From Neocallimastix lanati (nom. inval.) (lineage: Eukaryota; Neocallimastigomycota; Neocallimastigomycetes; Neocallimastigales; Neocallimastigaceae): 64,000 bases of DNA. Position numbers and translations under genes: made by a program. The stretch is taken from NCBI GenBank assembly GCA_016946835.1, contig JACVTC010000102.1, forward strand, positions 1-64,000, given 5' to 3'. Positions 11,519-22,608 of the stretch are shown in pieces. Numbering within the stretch: the first letter of the stretch is position 1; every line of letters starts with the position of its first letter. The notes under the pieces were generated by a model that saw nothing but the letters and a program-made list of their open reading frames with translations, did not search any database and was not told the origin of the DNA.

Positions 11519-11749
11519 TAATTTTAGTTTAGTTTAATAATCATAAAAATTAAATAGTAATATATAATTAATAGTATTAATAATAAAAGAATAATAAATA
11601 AATAATAAATAAGAACTTATTCAATTTGAGTTAAAACAAATTGAATAAAAAGCTTATTGAATTAGTTTTAGTTTTTTATAACTTTATTTAATTTTAGATT
11701 AGTTTTTTGTTTATATTATATTGAATATATGTTTAAATAAATAGAAATA

Positions 11750-11993
11750 GTATATTATAATATAATTAAGAAAAAATATAAATACATGTAAAATTATTCT
11801 ATTAAAAAATGTAGTTGTTATTAACTATTTTGCAGTTAATAACTAATAAAAAGAATTTTTATAATAAAGAGATTAATAAAAGAATTTTTTTAATAAAATA
11901 AATTTCATTAGAGTATTATTATTGATAGTGTTGTTTTTGTTGTTTTTTTGTTATTTTTCGTAATTGTAATCTGCTCCATAAGGAACATTTTAC
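11750..11993 (-). mobile_element. TIR element copy 1 (GTAAA-family), inverted; far end uncertain
   Basis: On the minus strand, GTAAAATGTTCC (from 11993) and CAGATTACAA match copies at 12297 and 17540. The family core, TTAATAAC...GTTATTAA next to ACATGTATTTATATTTTTTC, is also present. It cuts the gypsy RNase H reading frame exactly at 11993/11994. The left end was not found and may lie anywhere to about 11520. Confidence 0.6.
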
Positions 11994-12296
11994 AATCAAG
12001 TAGTTTACTTCAGCCTTGCTGAGTGTCTTTGAATAATAATATATAGGATGAAGAGTACCATCGTCTCCTTTTTGTGACAGCACACCTCCTATCACATAAT
12101 TACTAGCATCGCATTCAACGAAGAACTGTTTCTCGTGGTCAGGGTAAGTTAGATTTGTCGTAATCTACTAAATAATCGTAGTAGTCCATTGTGTATTCAA
12201 TACCTCTTTTACGGTAAAATTGTCTTGTCAAATCGTATACCGTATCTTTTAACCTCTGGTTATCTATAATCTGTTGAATAATCTTAGTAATCCTCT
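11994..12296 (-). pseudogene. Ty3/gypsy pol fragment: RT thumb and RNase H start
   Basis: Minus-strand translation gives a thumb segment (DTVYDLTRQFYRKRG), then after a one-base frame change TYPDHEKQFFVECDASNY, GGVLSQKGDDGTLHPI and YYSKTLSKAEVNYLI. These are the classic gypsy RT/RNase H junction residues, including the first catalytic Asp of RNase H in ECDAS. Both ends are cut by TIR elements. It is presumably the pol remainder of the gag-protease at 15590-18221, with the RT palm lost in between. Confidence 0.8.
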
Positions 12297-12606
12297 GTAA
12301 AATGTTCTAAAGGAAACAGATTACAAATAACAAAATCTTAACACTAAAATTAAAAGAACACAATAAAAATTTGTTTTTTAAATTAAATAATTTTTATTAA
12401 TTAATAAAATCAAATCACTTGTTGTTAACTAGTTGATAGTCAATAACTAATACATCGATTTAAATAATGAATTTTACATGTATTTATATTTTTTCATAAT
12501 TACAATTTAATATATTAAACCTATTAATATACATATATAATTGAATTCAATAAAAACTCATTTATTAAATATTTATTATATAAATATTATTAATACTGTA
12601 ACGGTT
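12297..12606 (+). mobile_element. TIR element copy 2 (GTAAA-family)
   Basis: Starts GTAAAATGTTCTAAAGG then ACAGATTACAAATAAC, as in the 17540 copy. It contains the family core AACTAATACATCGATTTAA and ACATGTATTTATATTTTTTC and ends near GGTTTAC at 12606. No clear target duplication was found. It is head to head with copy 1 across the gypsy fragment. Confidence 0.65.
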
Positions 12607-13147
12607 TACACCCAATAGGTCTACACTAATAAGTAATTCGTTTTCTTAAAAAAATTTGTTTTATTAATATTTTTATTAAAATATAAAATTTATTATTATT
12701 TTTTTATTATTAATTAGTTATTGTAATATTTCGAATTACTTTTAACTAGTTAATAAAAGCACAAAGAAAAATTATTTTTTGTTGAGAGATTCACACTTAT
12801 TTATACTTTTTCGGAAAAACAGTTTCGGAAAAAGTTAAGATTAACGAAAGTTCGAAAAATTAAGTTTTCTTTCTAGAAAATGAATCTTGTAGAAAAATGA
12901 TAAAATAATTATTAAAATAGAACTTTCTAGTTTCAATTAGTTATATAATATTAACCAAAGAAACTCTAGAACTTTCTACAATAATTTAATTAATTAACTA
13001 AAAATAATTTAGATTGGGAAAGGGTGTGAGTCAAACCTAAGAAGTTCGGCTTCATTGTCATGGTGTATTACCACCAGACTACAGCAACAATTTCACTAAC
13101 TGTAAAAGGTAAGTTTATTATTAGCTAAAATAACGAATAATAACTAA
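12607..13147. other. Possible gypsy LTR/regulatory remnant, no gene
   Basis: No ORF. At 12805-12990 it carries clustered GAA/TTC elements (TTCGGAAAAA, TTCTAGAAAA, GAACTTTCTAG), resembling heat-shock elements. At 13101-13154 a 54-base block is repeated at 18943-18996 with about two mismatches. A direct repeat placed on both sides of the gypsy gag would fit LTR remnants, but I could not define LTR ends. Confidence 0.4.
13022..13088 (-). ncRNA. tRNA-like segment with A- and B-box-like motifs, degenerate
   Basis: On the minus strand TGTAGTCTGGTGGTAA resembles a Pol III A box and GGTTTGACTC a B box, spaced as in a tRNA. The T-stem and acceptor stem do not pair, so a working tRNA is unlikely. A tRNA-derived repeat or chance is possible. 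Confidence 0.22.
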
Positions 13148-15040
13148 ATTTAAATGTTGAAATAATAACTGAATTGAAATCTCAATTTCAGTTATTTACA
13201 TTTCAATAATTAAAAATATTATTTATTTAATTATAAATAATATATATATTTAAATAATTAATAATTAATATAAATTCTTGTTTAATATTTAAAGGGTTAT
13301 CTTAGACCTAATAATTCTGAGAATATTAATAAATAAGGTTTATATTAATAATTAATTTCAATGATACATTTGACGTCACGTGTATTTTATTTATATTATG
13401 TTTTTATATATGTTTACAACATATCTATATTAAATTCAATTATTCAAATTAATTATATAATTAAATTTATCCTTACATTTTATTATTATTTATATTACTA
13501 TATTATTACTATCTTATAATTAAATATTATTATTATGTAACTTACCAAGTATAAAAGAAAGATGTAAAAATCTATCTTTTATGTTCTTTGTAAGGTTATT
13601 GTAAAATTACCTTAATAGTAATATATTATAGATATTTTATTATTAAATAAAATAAACAAATTTAAAATTAAATTAATTTGATGATTCTAATTATCAAAGT
13701 TTATTATAAATAAATTTTTATTAAACTAAACATTTAAATATTTATTATTATTATATATCTATATAGTATATTGCTATATAGACATATCGACTTAGTGAAT
13801 ATTTTTTAATAAATCGTATTATTTTATATAAATTTAAATTATAAATTATATCAAAATCTTAACATTAAATGTTGAAATTATAACTGAATTGAAATCTCAA
13901 TTTCAGTTATTCACATTTCAATATAATTTAATTAATAATTAATATAAATTCTTATTTAATATTTAAAGAATTATCTTAGGCCTAATAATTCTGAGAATAT
14001 TAATAAATAAGATTTATATTAATAATTTCAACTATTTACATATGACGTCACATGTATTTATTTATATTATGTTTATATATATGTTTACATCATATATATT
14101 AACTACTATTTTTAATTATTCAAATTAATTATACAAATTAAATTTATTTAATTATATTAAATAATTTAAACATATCGATATTGTTATTATTTTAATATTT
14201 TATTAATATTCATTTTACTATATTATTATTATCTTATAATTAAATATTATTATTATGTAACTTACCAAGTATAAAAGAAAGATGTAAAAATCTATCTTTT
14301 ATGTTCTTTGTAAGGTTATTGTAAAATTACCTTAATAGTAATATATTATAGATATTTTATTATTAAATAAAATAAACAAATTTAAAATTAAATTAATTTG
14401 ATGATTCTAATTATCAAAGTTTATTATAAATAAATTTTTATTAAACTAAACATTTAAATATTTATTATTATTATATATCTATATAGTATATTGCTATATA
14501 GACATATCGACTTAGTGAATATTTTTTAATAAATCGTATTATTTTATATAAATTTAAATTATAAATTATATCAAAATCTTAACATTAAATGTTGAAATTA
14601 TAACTGAATTGAAATCTCAATTTCAGTTATTCACATTTCAATATAATTTAATTAATAATTAATATAAATTCTTATTTAATATTTAAAGAATTATCTTAGG
14701 CCTAATAATTCTGAGAATATTAATAAATAAGATTTATATTAATAATTTCAACTATTTACATATGACGTCACATGTATTTATTTATATTATGTTTATATAT
14801 ATGTTTACATCATATATATTAACTACTATTTTTAATTATTCAAATTAATTATACAAATTAAATTTATTTAATTATATTAAATAATTTAAACATATCGATA
14901 TTGTTATTATTTTAATATTTTATTAATATTCATTTTACTATATTATTATTATCTTATAATTAAATACTATTATTATGTAACTTACAAAGTATAAAAGAAA
15001 GATGTAAAAATCTATCTTTTATGTTTTTTATAAGGTTATT
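13148..15040. repeat. Tandem repeat, 720-bp unit, about 2.6 copies
   Basis: Bases 13561-14280 and 14281-15000 are essentially identical line by line. A partial, more diverged copy precedes them (13148-13560) and a partial copy follows to about 15040. Each unit holds GATGTAAAAATCTATC hairpin DNA, a TGACGTCA palindrome and the near-palindrome GAATTGAAATCTCAATTTC. No ORF. It occupies the place where the gypsy RT palm should be. Confidence 0.95.
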
Positions 15041-15589
15041 GTGTTACAATAATTATATACTAATAATTCAACTTTTATTAAATAAACAAATATTTTATAA
15101 ATCTTCAAATAAATTATTATTTAAATTATTCATTAAATATTAAGTGTTTAAATAAATTAATTATTTAACTTATTTTAATTATTATTTTATTATTAATTAA
15201 TTATTGTTGGATTATTAATATATAATTCAACATATTAACCTAGTAACGTTAGTAATTATAAAACTATTTTATATCTTAATTTTAACAATTTTTATAAACT
15301 ATTTAAACTAATTTTAACTATTTAATACTGTTCCGAAATTAATTTTAAAGTATTTTAAACTAAGTTAAATAGAATAACTATTTTAAATAAACTAAACTAA
15401 ATTAATTAACTTAAATAAATTATTTAAATTAAATTTATTATCCAAAATTATTTAAATAATAATTTATCCTTTATGAAAAGTTTACATAAATTTATAATTA
15501 ATTTTCATATACGTAAATCATAAATTTATGTAATTTTATTACATTAATTAATTATGTAATAATTAATTATTAAAGATTTTATTAAATCT
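15041..15589. other. AT-rich, no gene seen
   Basis: Only A/T-rich DNA between the tandem repeat and the gypsy protease. The last 100 bases contain TAATTAATTATT palindromes. Confidence 0.7.
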
Positions 15590-15883
15590 TTACATCCTCG
15601 CAGTAGGTTGAATCTCCTTTTGTACAGCTTCTTTATCTTCTGGAAATTGTAAAATGTAGATACTCTCACCTTCGCATTCTACTGGTGAATCTACATCTGA
15701 TAATCCTGGCCTTTCGCCATCTATCTTATATACCTTAGGTTGCTTATCATGGACGTCAATCTTCCTATAAATTAGGTGTCTGTCTATAAATCTTGATCCA
15801 GTATCATACAACACGTTTAAATCTTGGAGTCCCTCTTTGGTACGAAGATTACTTATTTTGCTTCTGGCACAAATTCTTCGCAC
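15590..15883 (-). pseudogene. Ty3/gypsy aspartic protease (DTGS)
   Basis: Codes LNVLYDTGSRFIDRHLI, the retropepsin active site (Asp-Thr-Gly-Ser) followed by the usual hydrophobic strand; ends TARM and stop. It overlaps the gag C-terminal frame (15853-16263) by 31 bases in another frame, as gypsy protease often follows gag by frameshift, though here a mutation is as likely. The downstream RT is missing. Confidence 0.7.
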
Positions 15884-16263
15884 TCAGACCCATCTTGCAT
15901 CAGAAGTGCTGTCTTGGGAATCGGATTATTACTAATGGTACGTGAGTCCTTAAAGTAGTTTTGCTTCTCGCTTGGTCTCGTACCAAAATCTTTACCACTA
16001 TTGTTGGTGTTTCCATCTTTCTTGTTTTTATCATAAGTATTTTGTTTGGTAGGCTCTTTCCTACTAAAATCTCGTTTATCGCATCGGCAATTATCTCTGT
16101 TCCTCCTTCTCTTAGCTTCTATATCCTTGGAGGGTCTTCGCGGGTCCATCATTCCTAGCAGGGCCATGACGGCTATCTTCCTCTCGCGGTTGTACTCATA
16201 TCTTTCTAGGTAGTCATCTTTGTAGTCCGCTGGGAAAGTATCACATCTCATTAGACAAGTCAC
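15853..16263 (-). pseudogene. Ty3/gypsy gag, C-terminal basic part
   Basis: Minus-strand frame with YLERYEYNRERKIAVMALL followed by a Lys/Arg/Asn-rich tail (KRRRNRDNCRCDKRDFSRK). A clear CCHC knuckle is not present; a basic nucleic-acid-binding tail takes its place. It is connected to the upstream gag core by frameshifted sequence at 16264-16437 (readable fragments KLKHEWGKAYE and SAEKQTSEDY). Confidence 0.6.
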
Positions 16264-16437
16264 GTAATCTTCTGAGGTTTGTTTTTCCGCAGACAGGTCG
16301 TAGAAGGATTCTCAAACAGAGGGTCTAACTTGTTGTACGAGTAGCAACCTTTTGGTTTCGTCTGTCAGCTGAAGTATTCTGCTGATAGTTATTCGTAGGC
16401 TTTACCCCATTCGTGCTTAAGTTTTAGCATCGCGGTT

Positions 16438-16857
16438 TTAACTTCTTCTAGAGTTCGCTCGATTAAATTCCTTCAGCAATCTATCCATCAACCTTTGAGG
16501 TTGTGGGTCATCTAGTTGCTTAAATACTTCGTCCATATGGTACCACTTCTTAGCAGTTCCTTGTAAGTGGTCCTCAATAAAGTACAACATAGCCGTGGGC
16601 TCGCTTTGGTAATACTTCTGGTGTCTACCAAAGTACCTTTTTAACCTGTCAATAAATGATTCCACATCCCCAGTTTAACCATTGAACATCGGGATGTCTC
16701 TCTCGTACTCCGCAGGATACGCATCCGTCATTACCACATCTTCCATCGCACTCTTCGTAAATACAGGAGGTGTAGGTAGATGATAGGTTCGATATCTCGC
16801 TTCTTTAGTGTCTATGTGTAGAGAGAAGAGTATACTTGTTGACGCCTTAGCCTGGTT
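16438..16857 (-). pseudogene. Ty3/gypsy gag, capsid core
   Basis: The frame 16438-16665 reads MESFIDRLKRYFGRH...YFIEDHLQGTAKKWY, the typical retrotransposon gag capsid pattern (L.G.A..W). The same frame continues upstream, with a TAA just before TGDVESFID, through PTPPVFTKSAMEDVVM to the stop at 16858-16860. The three gag blocks to 17535 share one frame and are broken only by TAA codons. Confidence 0.75.
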
Positions 16858-17539
16858 TTAAGCTTCCCAAGCCAGCTTCCCTAATCGCTCGATCTCGTGC
16901 TGTTGTGCATGATTAACAGCCATTAGCTTTTCAATCTTTTCTTCGAGCTCGTTAAGGTGTACCCTTTCCCTTTCTTGGTTCGCATCCAAGAATTCTTCAA
17001 TCTTACGTATTTTTTGACCTTTATCTTCTAAGTCTTGTTGGAATTGCTTTCCTTTGATCTGGTCCTCATCCAGATAGGTTTCAATCTTCTTGATTTCGTT
17101 ATTTACTACAGCTTCTTTACCTTTATTCTCAGTCATCTGCTGATATAAAAACTCTTGTATCTTTTGAAGCTCCAGTACACTAGCTTGGCTACTAGTCTCC
17201 TCCTCAACCACCCTTTTCTCGACCTCACCGAAACGTTGTTCTACGGCTGGGATGAAACTACTGAGTTCGGCCTCAATTCTAGCAAATCGGGTCTCACTTT
17301 GGGTCTGAATTTGCTCAATCATGGCTGCCGTTTATTGCTGCGTGCTAATCATTATATTCTTAAATTCCTTCATCTGCTTACTCAGCAAAGCAGCAAAGTC
17401 TATAGCACCAGCATTGCTATTTTTACTTGAGCTCTCTCCTTGGATATTCCCTGGTTTGCTAGCTTCTGCCTTACTGGTTTCGGGTTTACTTGTCTCTGTC
17501 TTGCTAGCTTCAGATTTACCAGCCTCAGGTTTACTAGCT
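16858..17539 (-). pseudogene. Ty3/gypsy gag, N-terminal coiled-coil part
   Basis: The frame 16858-17322 is an almost continuous coiled coil (MIEQIQTQSETRFARIEAEL and on, ending LGKLAWEA). A TAA at 17332-17334 separates it from the upstream part of the same frame (DFAALLSKQMKEFKNIM), preceded by a Ser/Lys/Glu/Pro repeat region (KSEASKTETSKPETS). It is interrupted at 17540 by a TIR element; the other half resumes at 18003. Confidence 0.7.
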
Positions 17540-17996
17540 GTAAAGAGTTTATATGAAACAGATTACAAATAACAAATTTTAACACCAAAATAAAAAAACA
17601 CGTAATAAAAATTCGTTTTTTAAATAAAATAATCTTTATTAAAAAAAAAATTAAATCTCTTTTTTGTTATTAACTATCATATAGTCAATAACTAATACAT
17701 CGATTTAATTATAGAAATTTACATGTATTTATATTTTTTCATTATTACATTATAATATATTATTTCTATCTAATTTACATATATTACTATTTATTTATAA
17801 ACAAAATATTTATTAATAATTTTATTAAATAATAATTAACTAAACTAAACAATAATTAATTCAATAAACTTTCAACTTATTTACAATAATAATTAAATTC
17901 AATAACAACTCATTTATTATATATTTATTATATAAGTATTATTAATACTAATGTTTATATATTTACAATTCAAAACTATTTTTATAAACTCTTTAC
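17540..17996 (+). mobile_element. TIR element copy 3, complete, with 7-bp target duplication
   Basis: The ends are inverted repeats: GTAAAGAGTTTATA (17540-17553) and TATAAACTCTTTAC (17983-17996). The 7-bp duplication ACTAGCT flanks it (17533-17539 and 17997-18003). Removing the element and one copy of the duplication rejoins the gypsy gag frame (EAS | KPEAGKSEAS). There is no coding capacity in 457 bp, so it is a nonautonomous MITE of unknown superfamily. The inner hairpin TATTAACTAT..ATAGTCAATAACTA is shared with the other copies. Confidence 0.85.
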
Positions 17997-18002
17997 ACTA
18001 GC

Positions 18003-18221
18003 TTCGGACGTCGCAGCTGGTTTGGATTTAGATGCAGCTGGTTTCTCAAGAGTAATGGTAGTTTTCTTGACTCCTGTATTCTGGCGTCGAGCTGGAGGAG
18101 CCTCAACAGGCGTAGGACTATTTTCAGCAACCACACTACCCACCGAACTCTTCAAAGAACCACTCCTCGTGGTTTTCCTGGTATTTTCGGGTGCTTTGGT
18201 ATTTTTCCCTTTTTTGTCCAT
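18003..18221 (-). pseudogene. Ty3/gypsy gag, N-terminus
   Basis: Starts MDKKGKNTKAPENTRKTTRSG at 18221 and runs Lys/Thr/Ser/Pro-rich to SEAS, where the TIR element splits the gene. The ATG is the first in the frame and fits the start of the gag polyprotein. The stop at 17982 lies inside the inserted element. Confidence 0.65.
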
Positions 18222-20985
18222 TTACTTATGTAGAAATTTATTTAAATTGTATTTATATATTCACTTATTTATTATTTATTTAATTAATTATTGATACGTC
18301 CACTTAATTAAATTTATTTAGTTAATAATAATTTGTTCACTTAAAAAAAATTTTTTAATAATAAAAGAAAAAAAATAAAAAAATAAAAAAAATAAAATAA
18401 TAATTTTTTTGAAAAATTAAATGAATGAAAATTAATAATTTAAATAAATTATTATTTTGAAAAATTTTTCTTTCGCTTCCCGAGTCCACTATATATATAA
18501 ATTTGTATAAAATATGACTCCCTTATCAAGCAAAAGCGAATTTTATTTGGTAGAGTACGAAATTTTTATTGATTAAAAATCGGTTCTACCAAAAATTTTA
18601 AATTTTTAATTTAAATAATGATTTATATTTAAATTATTAATAAATTAAATTTCGGATATGCGAAATTTTTATAAATATAAATTTTTAACTTTTTGGTCAG
18701 AATTTTAATTTTAAGCCAAAAATTTTTTTTTAAAATTTCATGGCTTACTCACATGTATTGTGGCGTAAAAATTCTTTTCAAAATTTTTTCTAAAAGTAAA
18801 AAAATATAAACAAACTTTTGATCTAATATTGAAGTACTATTTTTATTTTATAAAAACTAAACTATTATATCAATTAAATTAATACTTAGCGTTTAAATTT
18901 TGTTTAATTATTATCGGTTATCCAGTTATAAAGCGTTACTATTGTAAAAGGTAAGTTTATTATTAACTAAAATAACGAATAATAACTAATTTTAAAGGCT
19001 AAGATAATTTAACACCTCTCTATTCAAGTTGTTAATAATAAACACTAAAATTAATTATAATTATAATTATTTATCTCTATTACTCTAGAATATAGCGAAG
19101 CACTTTATAACGCGATTTGTTATTAGTTACTGGGCTTACACAGGGTAAATTTATTTATTTAATAATTAAATTTTTATTTATTAATATTAATATTTATTTT
19201 AACAATTTACGTTAATAGTAACGCTAGTGCGTTACAGTTACAAGTTCAGTTATTTTTTATACATGTTAATAATTTTATGATTGGTAAATAATTTAATTTA
19301 ACTTATTTTACTAATCAACTAACTAAAAATATATTTAACTAAATATTTAACTATATAATTAATTATAAAAATAAACTATAAAATAATAAAATTTAATGTA
19401 CGAAATTTAAGAAAAGATTTTATTTGATTAGCTGAAATTGCTAACTCTTTAGAGATACGTTACGTAACCAAAGGACTATCATTGGATAGGCTTGAAATTA
19501 CCATGTATCTGTTACACTAACTGAAGTGTAAGAAATTAGACCTATTGTTATAAGTCTATAATTCTTAATCCTTAATAATTATAAAACAATTATTAAGTTT
19601 ACTTAATTTTATAATTTATTAATTATCAATAATGTAACAAGTTTTATTAAATTATATATTAAATTTTATTAAATACATTTTGTATTTATTTTGTATTTCT
19701 ATATTCATTTCTGTATCTATTTCTGTATTTTTCTTAATTTTATTCATAAATTAATTAGATTAAATTGTTAAAGTGTGAATTAATTTAACCGTTAAACTTA
19801 CGTAATTTAGAACATCGGTTATTAAGGTTTTTCCATAAAAATGGTTTTACTTAATAATATATTAACCAATAAGTATAGATTATTGCTTGAAATCTTTCTA
19901 GGTTTTTCACCTAATCTTTTCCTGGAAAGTATTTTGTTAAGATTAGAAAATTCTTTATTTCTTTATTTTAAAATATAAAAAGAACTCTTGAGTTTCCTTT
20001 CGAAAATCATGAGTTATTATTATAAGAATTTGTAATAATAATAAAAAATATTCATAATTTTTTTTTAATAAAATATTTAAATCTTAAATAAAAAATTTAT
20101 AATAATCTAAAAATAAAATTTATAATAAAAATCTAAAATATTTAATAATAAAACATATTAATAAGTTATCATAAAACATATTTTTATTATTCCCCTCACA
20201 CTTAGTGTTCTAAGTTTATTATAGTTTCTTATAATAAACTCTCTCTTATAAGATAAGTATTTATTTTATTTTGTTCTAATTAATATTAATAGTTAATTAA
20301 TATTAATAGATAATAATTTCTATATTTTTGTAGAAATTATTACATGAAGATTTCGTTACAAATTTATTAATTTTATTCATTAGAATTATCTAAAAAAAAA
20401 TATATCATACTATAATATATATAATTTTTTAAAGATCTTTATTTATACTTTTTTGTTATATATATATAAATGAAAAGATTTCATCAAAAGTAACATATAT
20501 TCCTTTAAATGATTATGACGTATTTTCTTAATTATTTTTTAAATGAGTTCTTTATTAATCATGAAAATAGATATGAATAAGTGTTTTTATTTTTTTTTTA
20601 TATATTATTATTTTATTTAATTTATTTATTAATAATGTATTATATGATTTTAATAATTTGGATATATAAGTATATTTTAACTAAAATACTCTTTTATGGT
20701 TTTAATATTAAACTTAATTAATCAACAAGATGTTTATATTGTATATTATTAAATAGTATTTTTTAAAATACTTGCTTTACCGGATTGATATTTCGTTTTG
20801 TAAAATTTACAATGATAGCAGGTAAAACTTATTGATTTTATTAAAAATGACTGATCTGCTATCATAATATTTTATTTTATTAAATGTAGTATTCCAAAAG
20901 TGTAGAGATACACTTATTTCATATTTAATTTAATTATACTATTTATTATAAAAAATTGAATTTGTTCATGAAAAAATTAATTATA
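18222..20985. other. Gene-free AT-rich region right of the gypsy gag
   Basis: No ORF worth calling. The first part (18480-18760) has mixed-composition DNA with a TATATATAA box and probably includes gypsy leader/LTR. The 54-base block at 18943-18996 repeats 13101-13154. At 20813-20864 a 9-bp perfect inverted repeat (TGATAGCAG/CTGCTATCA) encloses 34 bases. Confidence 0.6.
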
Positions 20986-20989
20986 ATAT

Positions 20990-21705
20990 TATATTACTTT
21001 ATAATATTATTATCATAAATGTTATTGAGTTCGTCATTTATTGCGGATAACCATTTAGTTTTATATTTAGTTATGACAGCTTCATCTAGTTATAACGGAA
21101 ACATCTAAATTTTTATTAGAAATTTCACCATATGAGTCTTCTAAGTTCCGATGCTTTACATTATTGTTTTCGAAATTGTTACCTGGTCTTTTAACCGGAA
21201 GATTATTAAGTACTTCGTTTTTTCTATGCTTTTTATTAGTTGTACCAAAATCATCAATGAGTTCAGCGTTTCTTTTATATGATTTATTAGGATAATATTG
21301 ACCAATGTTTCGCATTTTGTTACTTGAATATAATTCACTTTCTTCTGCACTTCTTTTAGTGAAATGACTAGGTTGATATGATGATATATTTGGTTTGTTT
21401 CGTTTGTTTAGTAATTCTTCATCAAAACTGTGTCTTCTCTTGCCAATACTACTTTCAAATCTTTTGTTGTTATAATGAGATATATGGAAATTATTTTCAG
21501 GTGTAATTTTAAATGAGTTAAAGTTGGCTATAATGTTGTTGTATTCTATATCAAAATTCGAGTTGTTGTTTTGTTCATTGATGTCAATTTTTCTCAAATT
21601 AGTTTCTACAATATTATTATTGATGGATGCCATATTATTGTTATTGCTATTACTTGGTTGATCATTTGAATTTTGTTCGAATTCCATAACTTTGTCAGTG
21701 TCATT
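20990..21705 (-). pseudogene. Copia B linker and RT N-terminus
   Basis: The frame 21082-21687 codes an Asn/Lys-rich linker with repeated PLKRxAE-like segments (KRSAEESELYSSNKMR and KRNAELIDDFGTTNKKH). After a frame change near 21085 the strand codes LDEAVITKYKTKWLSAIND, matching the start of the RVT_2 reverse transcriptase. The coding stops near 20990, with no YADD. Confidence 0.65.
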
Positions 21706-22608
21706 AGAAAATAGTTTAATTGTGTGTGCATTTGAATTATATGTAGTTTAATATTGTTATTTAAAATAGGATTTGCTAGTTGATCTTCATCAAAAATTGC
21801 TTCCCGTACAAGATGTATCTTAAGACTTTCGTAATCCATAATTATATAGCAATGACTTTTGAAGTTTAAACCCAGGAATACTCCTTTTTTACTATTAGAT
21901 TCGAATTTTCCTTTGTCTTGATCAAAAATCTTATAATACAAGATACATCCAAAATTCTAATGTATTTTAAATTTACTTGCTTGTTGAAAAAGGTTTCATT
22001 TGGTATTGTATTACCAATTCCTTTATGTGCGTGGATGTTGTATAAATGATTTCCATAGTTAACAGCGTAGTCCCAAATTTTTTGATCCAACTTACTCCAT
22101 ATTAACATAGTTTTTGCGCAATTAATTAATGTTTGATTGAACCTCTCTGTCCTGCCGTTATTTTGAGGATTGTATGGTGGAAAGTATATTTTTGTAATAC
22201 CATTATTTGCGCAATAATTTTTGATCTTCCTGTTTTTAAACTCTAAAACGTTGTCTGTTTTGAAGAATTTAATATTATCATTAAAGCAATTAGTTATATA
22301 TTTAAGGAATTGAGTAGTTGTTTTGGGTACATCCCTTTTGTTTTCCAATAAATATATCCATGACTTTTTAGAGTATTCGTCAATAAATGTTAATATAAAT
22401 CTTTTCCCAGTACATGAGATAATGTTTATTGGTCCTATAAGGTCGGAATGTATAATTTCTAAGGTTCTGGTCGCATTTGGAGGATTACCGTTTTGAGGTA
22501 ACCTTTTAAGCTTAGCTATTTTACAGGTTAAAAAGTCGTCCCTTCTAATGTTGTGAAGGTTTAAATATTCAGCTAGGTTTTCATTCTGAAAATGGCCTAA
22601 GCGTCTGT
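21706..22608 (-). pseudogene. Copia B GAG-pre-integrase and integrase
   Basis: Reading from 22608: RRLGHFQNENLAEYLNL with a TCKIAKLK segment (pre-integrase), then IIHSDLIGPINI (first catalytic Asp). The frame 21866-22348 carries KFFKTDNVLEFKN (second Asp, usually SDNGxEF) and YNPQNNGRTERFNQTL (catalytic Glu). C-terminal VFLGLNFKSHCY appears in a further frame (21606-21941). At least three frame breaks. The first Cys of the zinc-binding pair appears lost. Confidence 0.75.

Noticed and set aside
19430-19580. Possible tRNA at the mixed-composition segment with TTAGCTGAAATTG
   Set aside because: No cloverleaf can be folded and no good B box is present.
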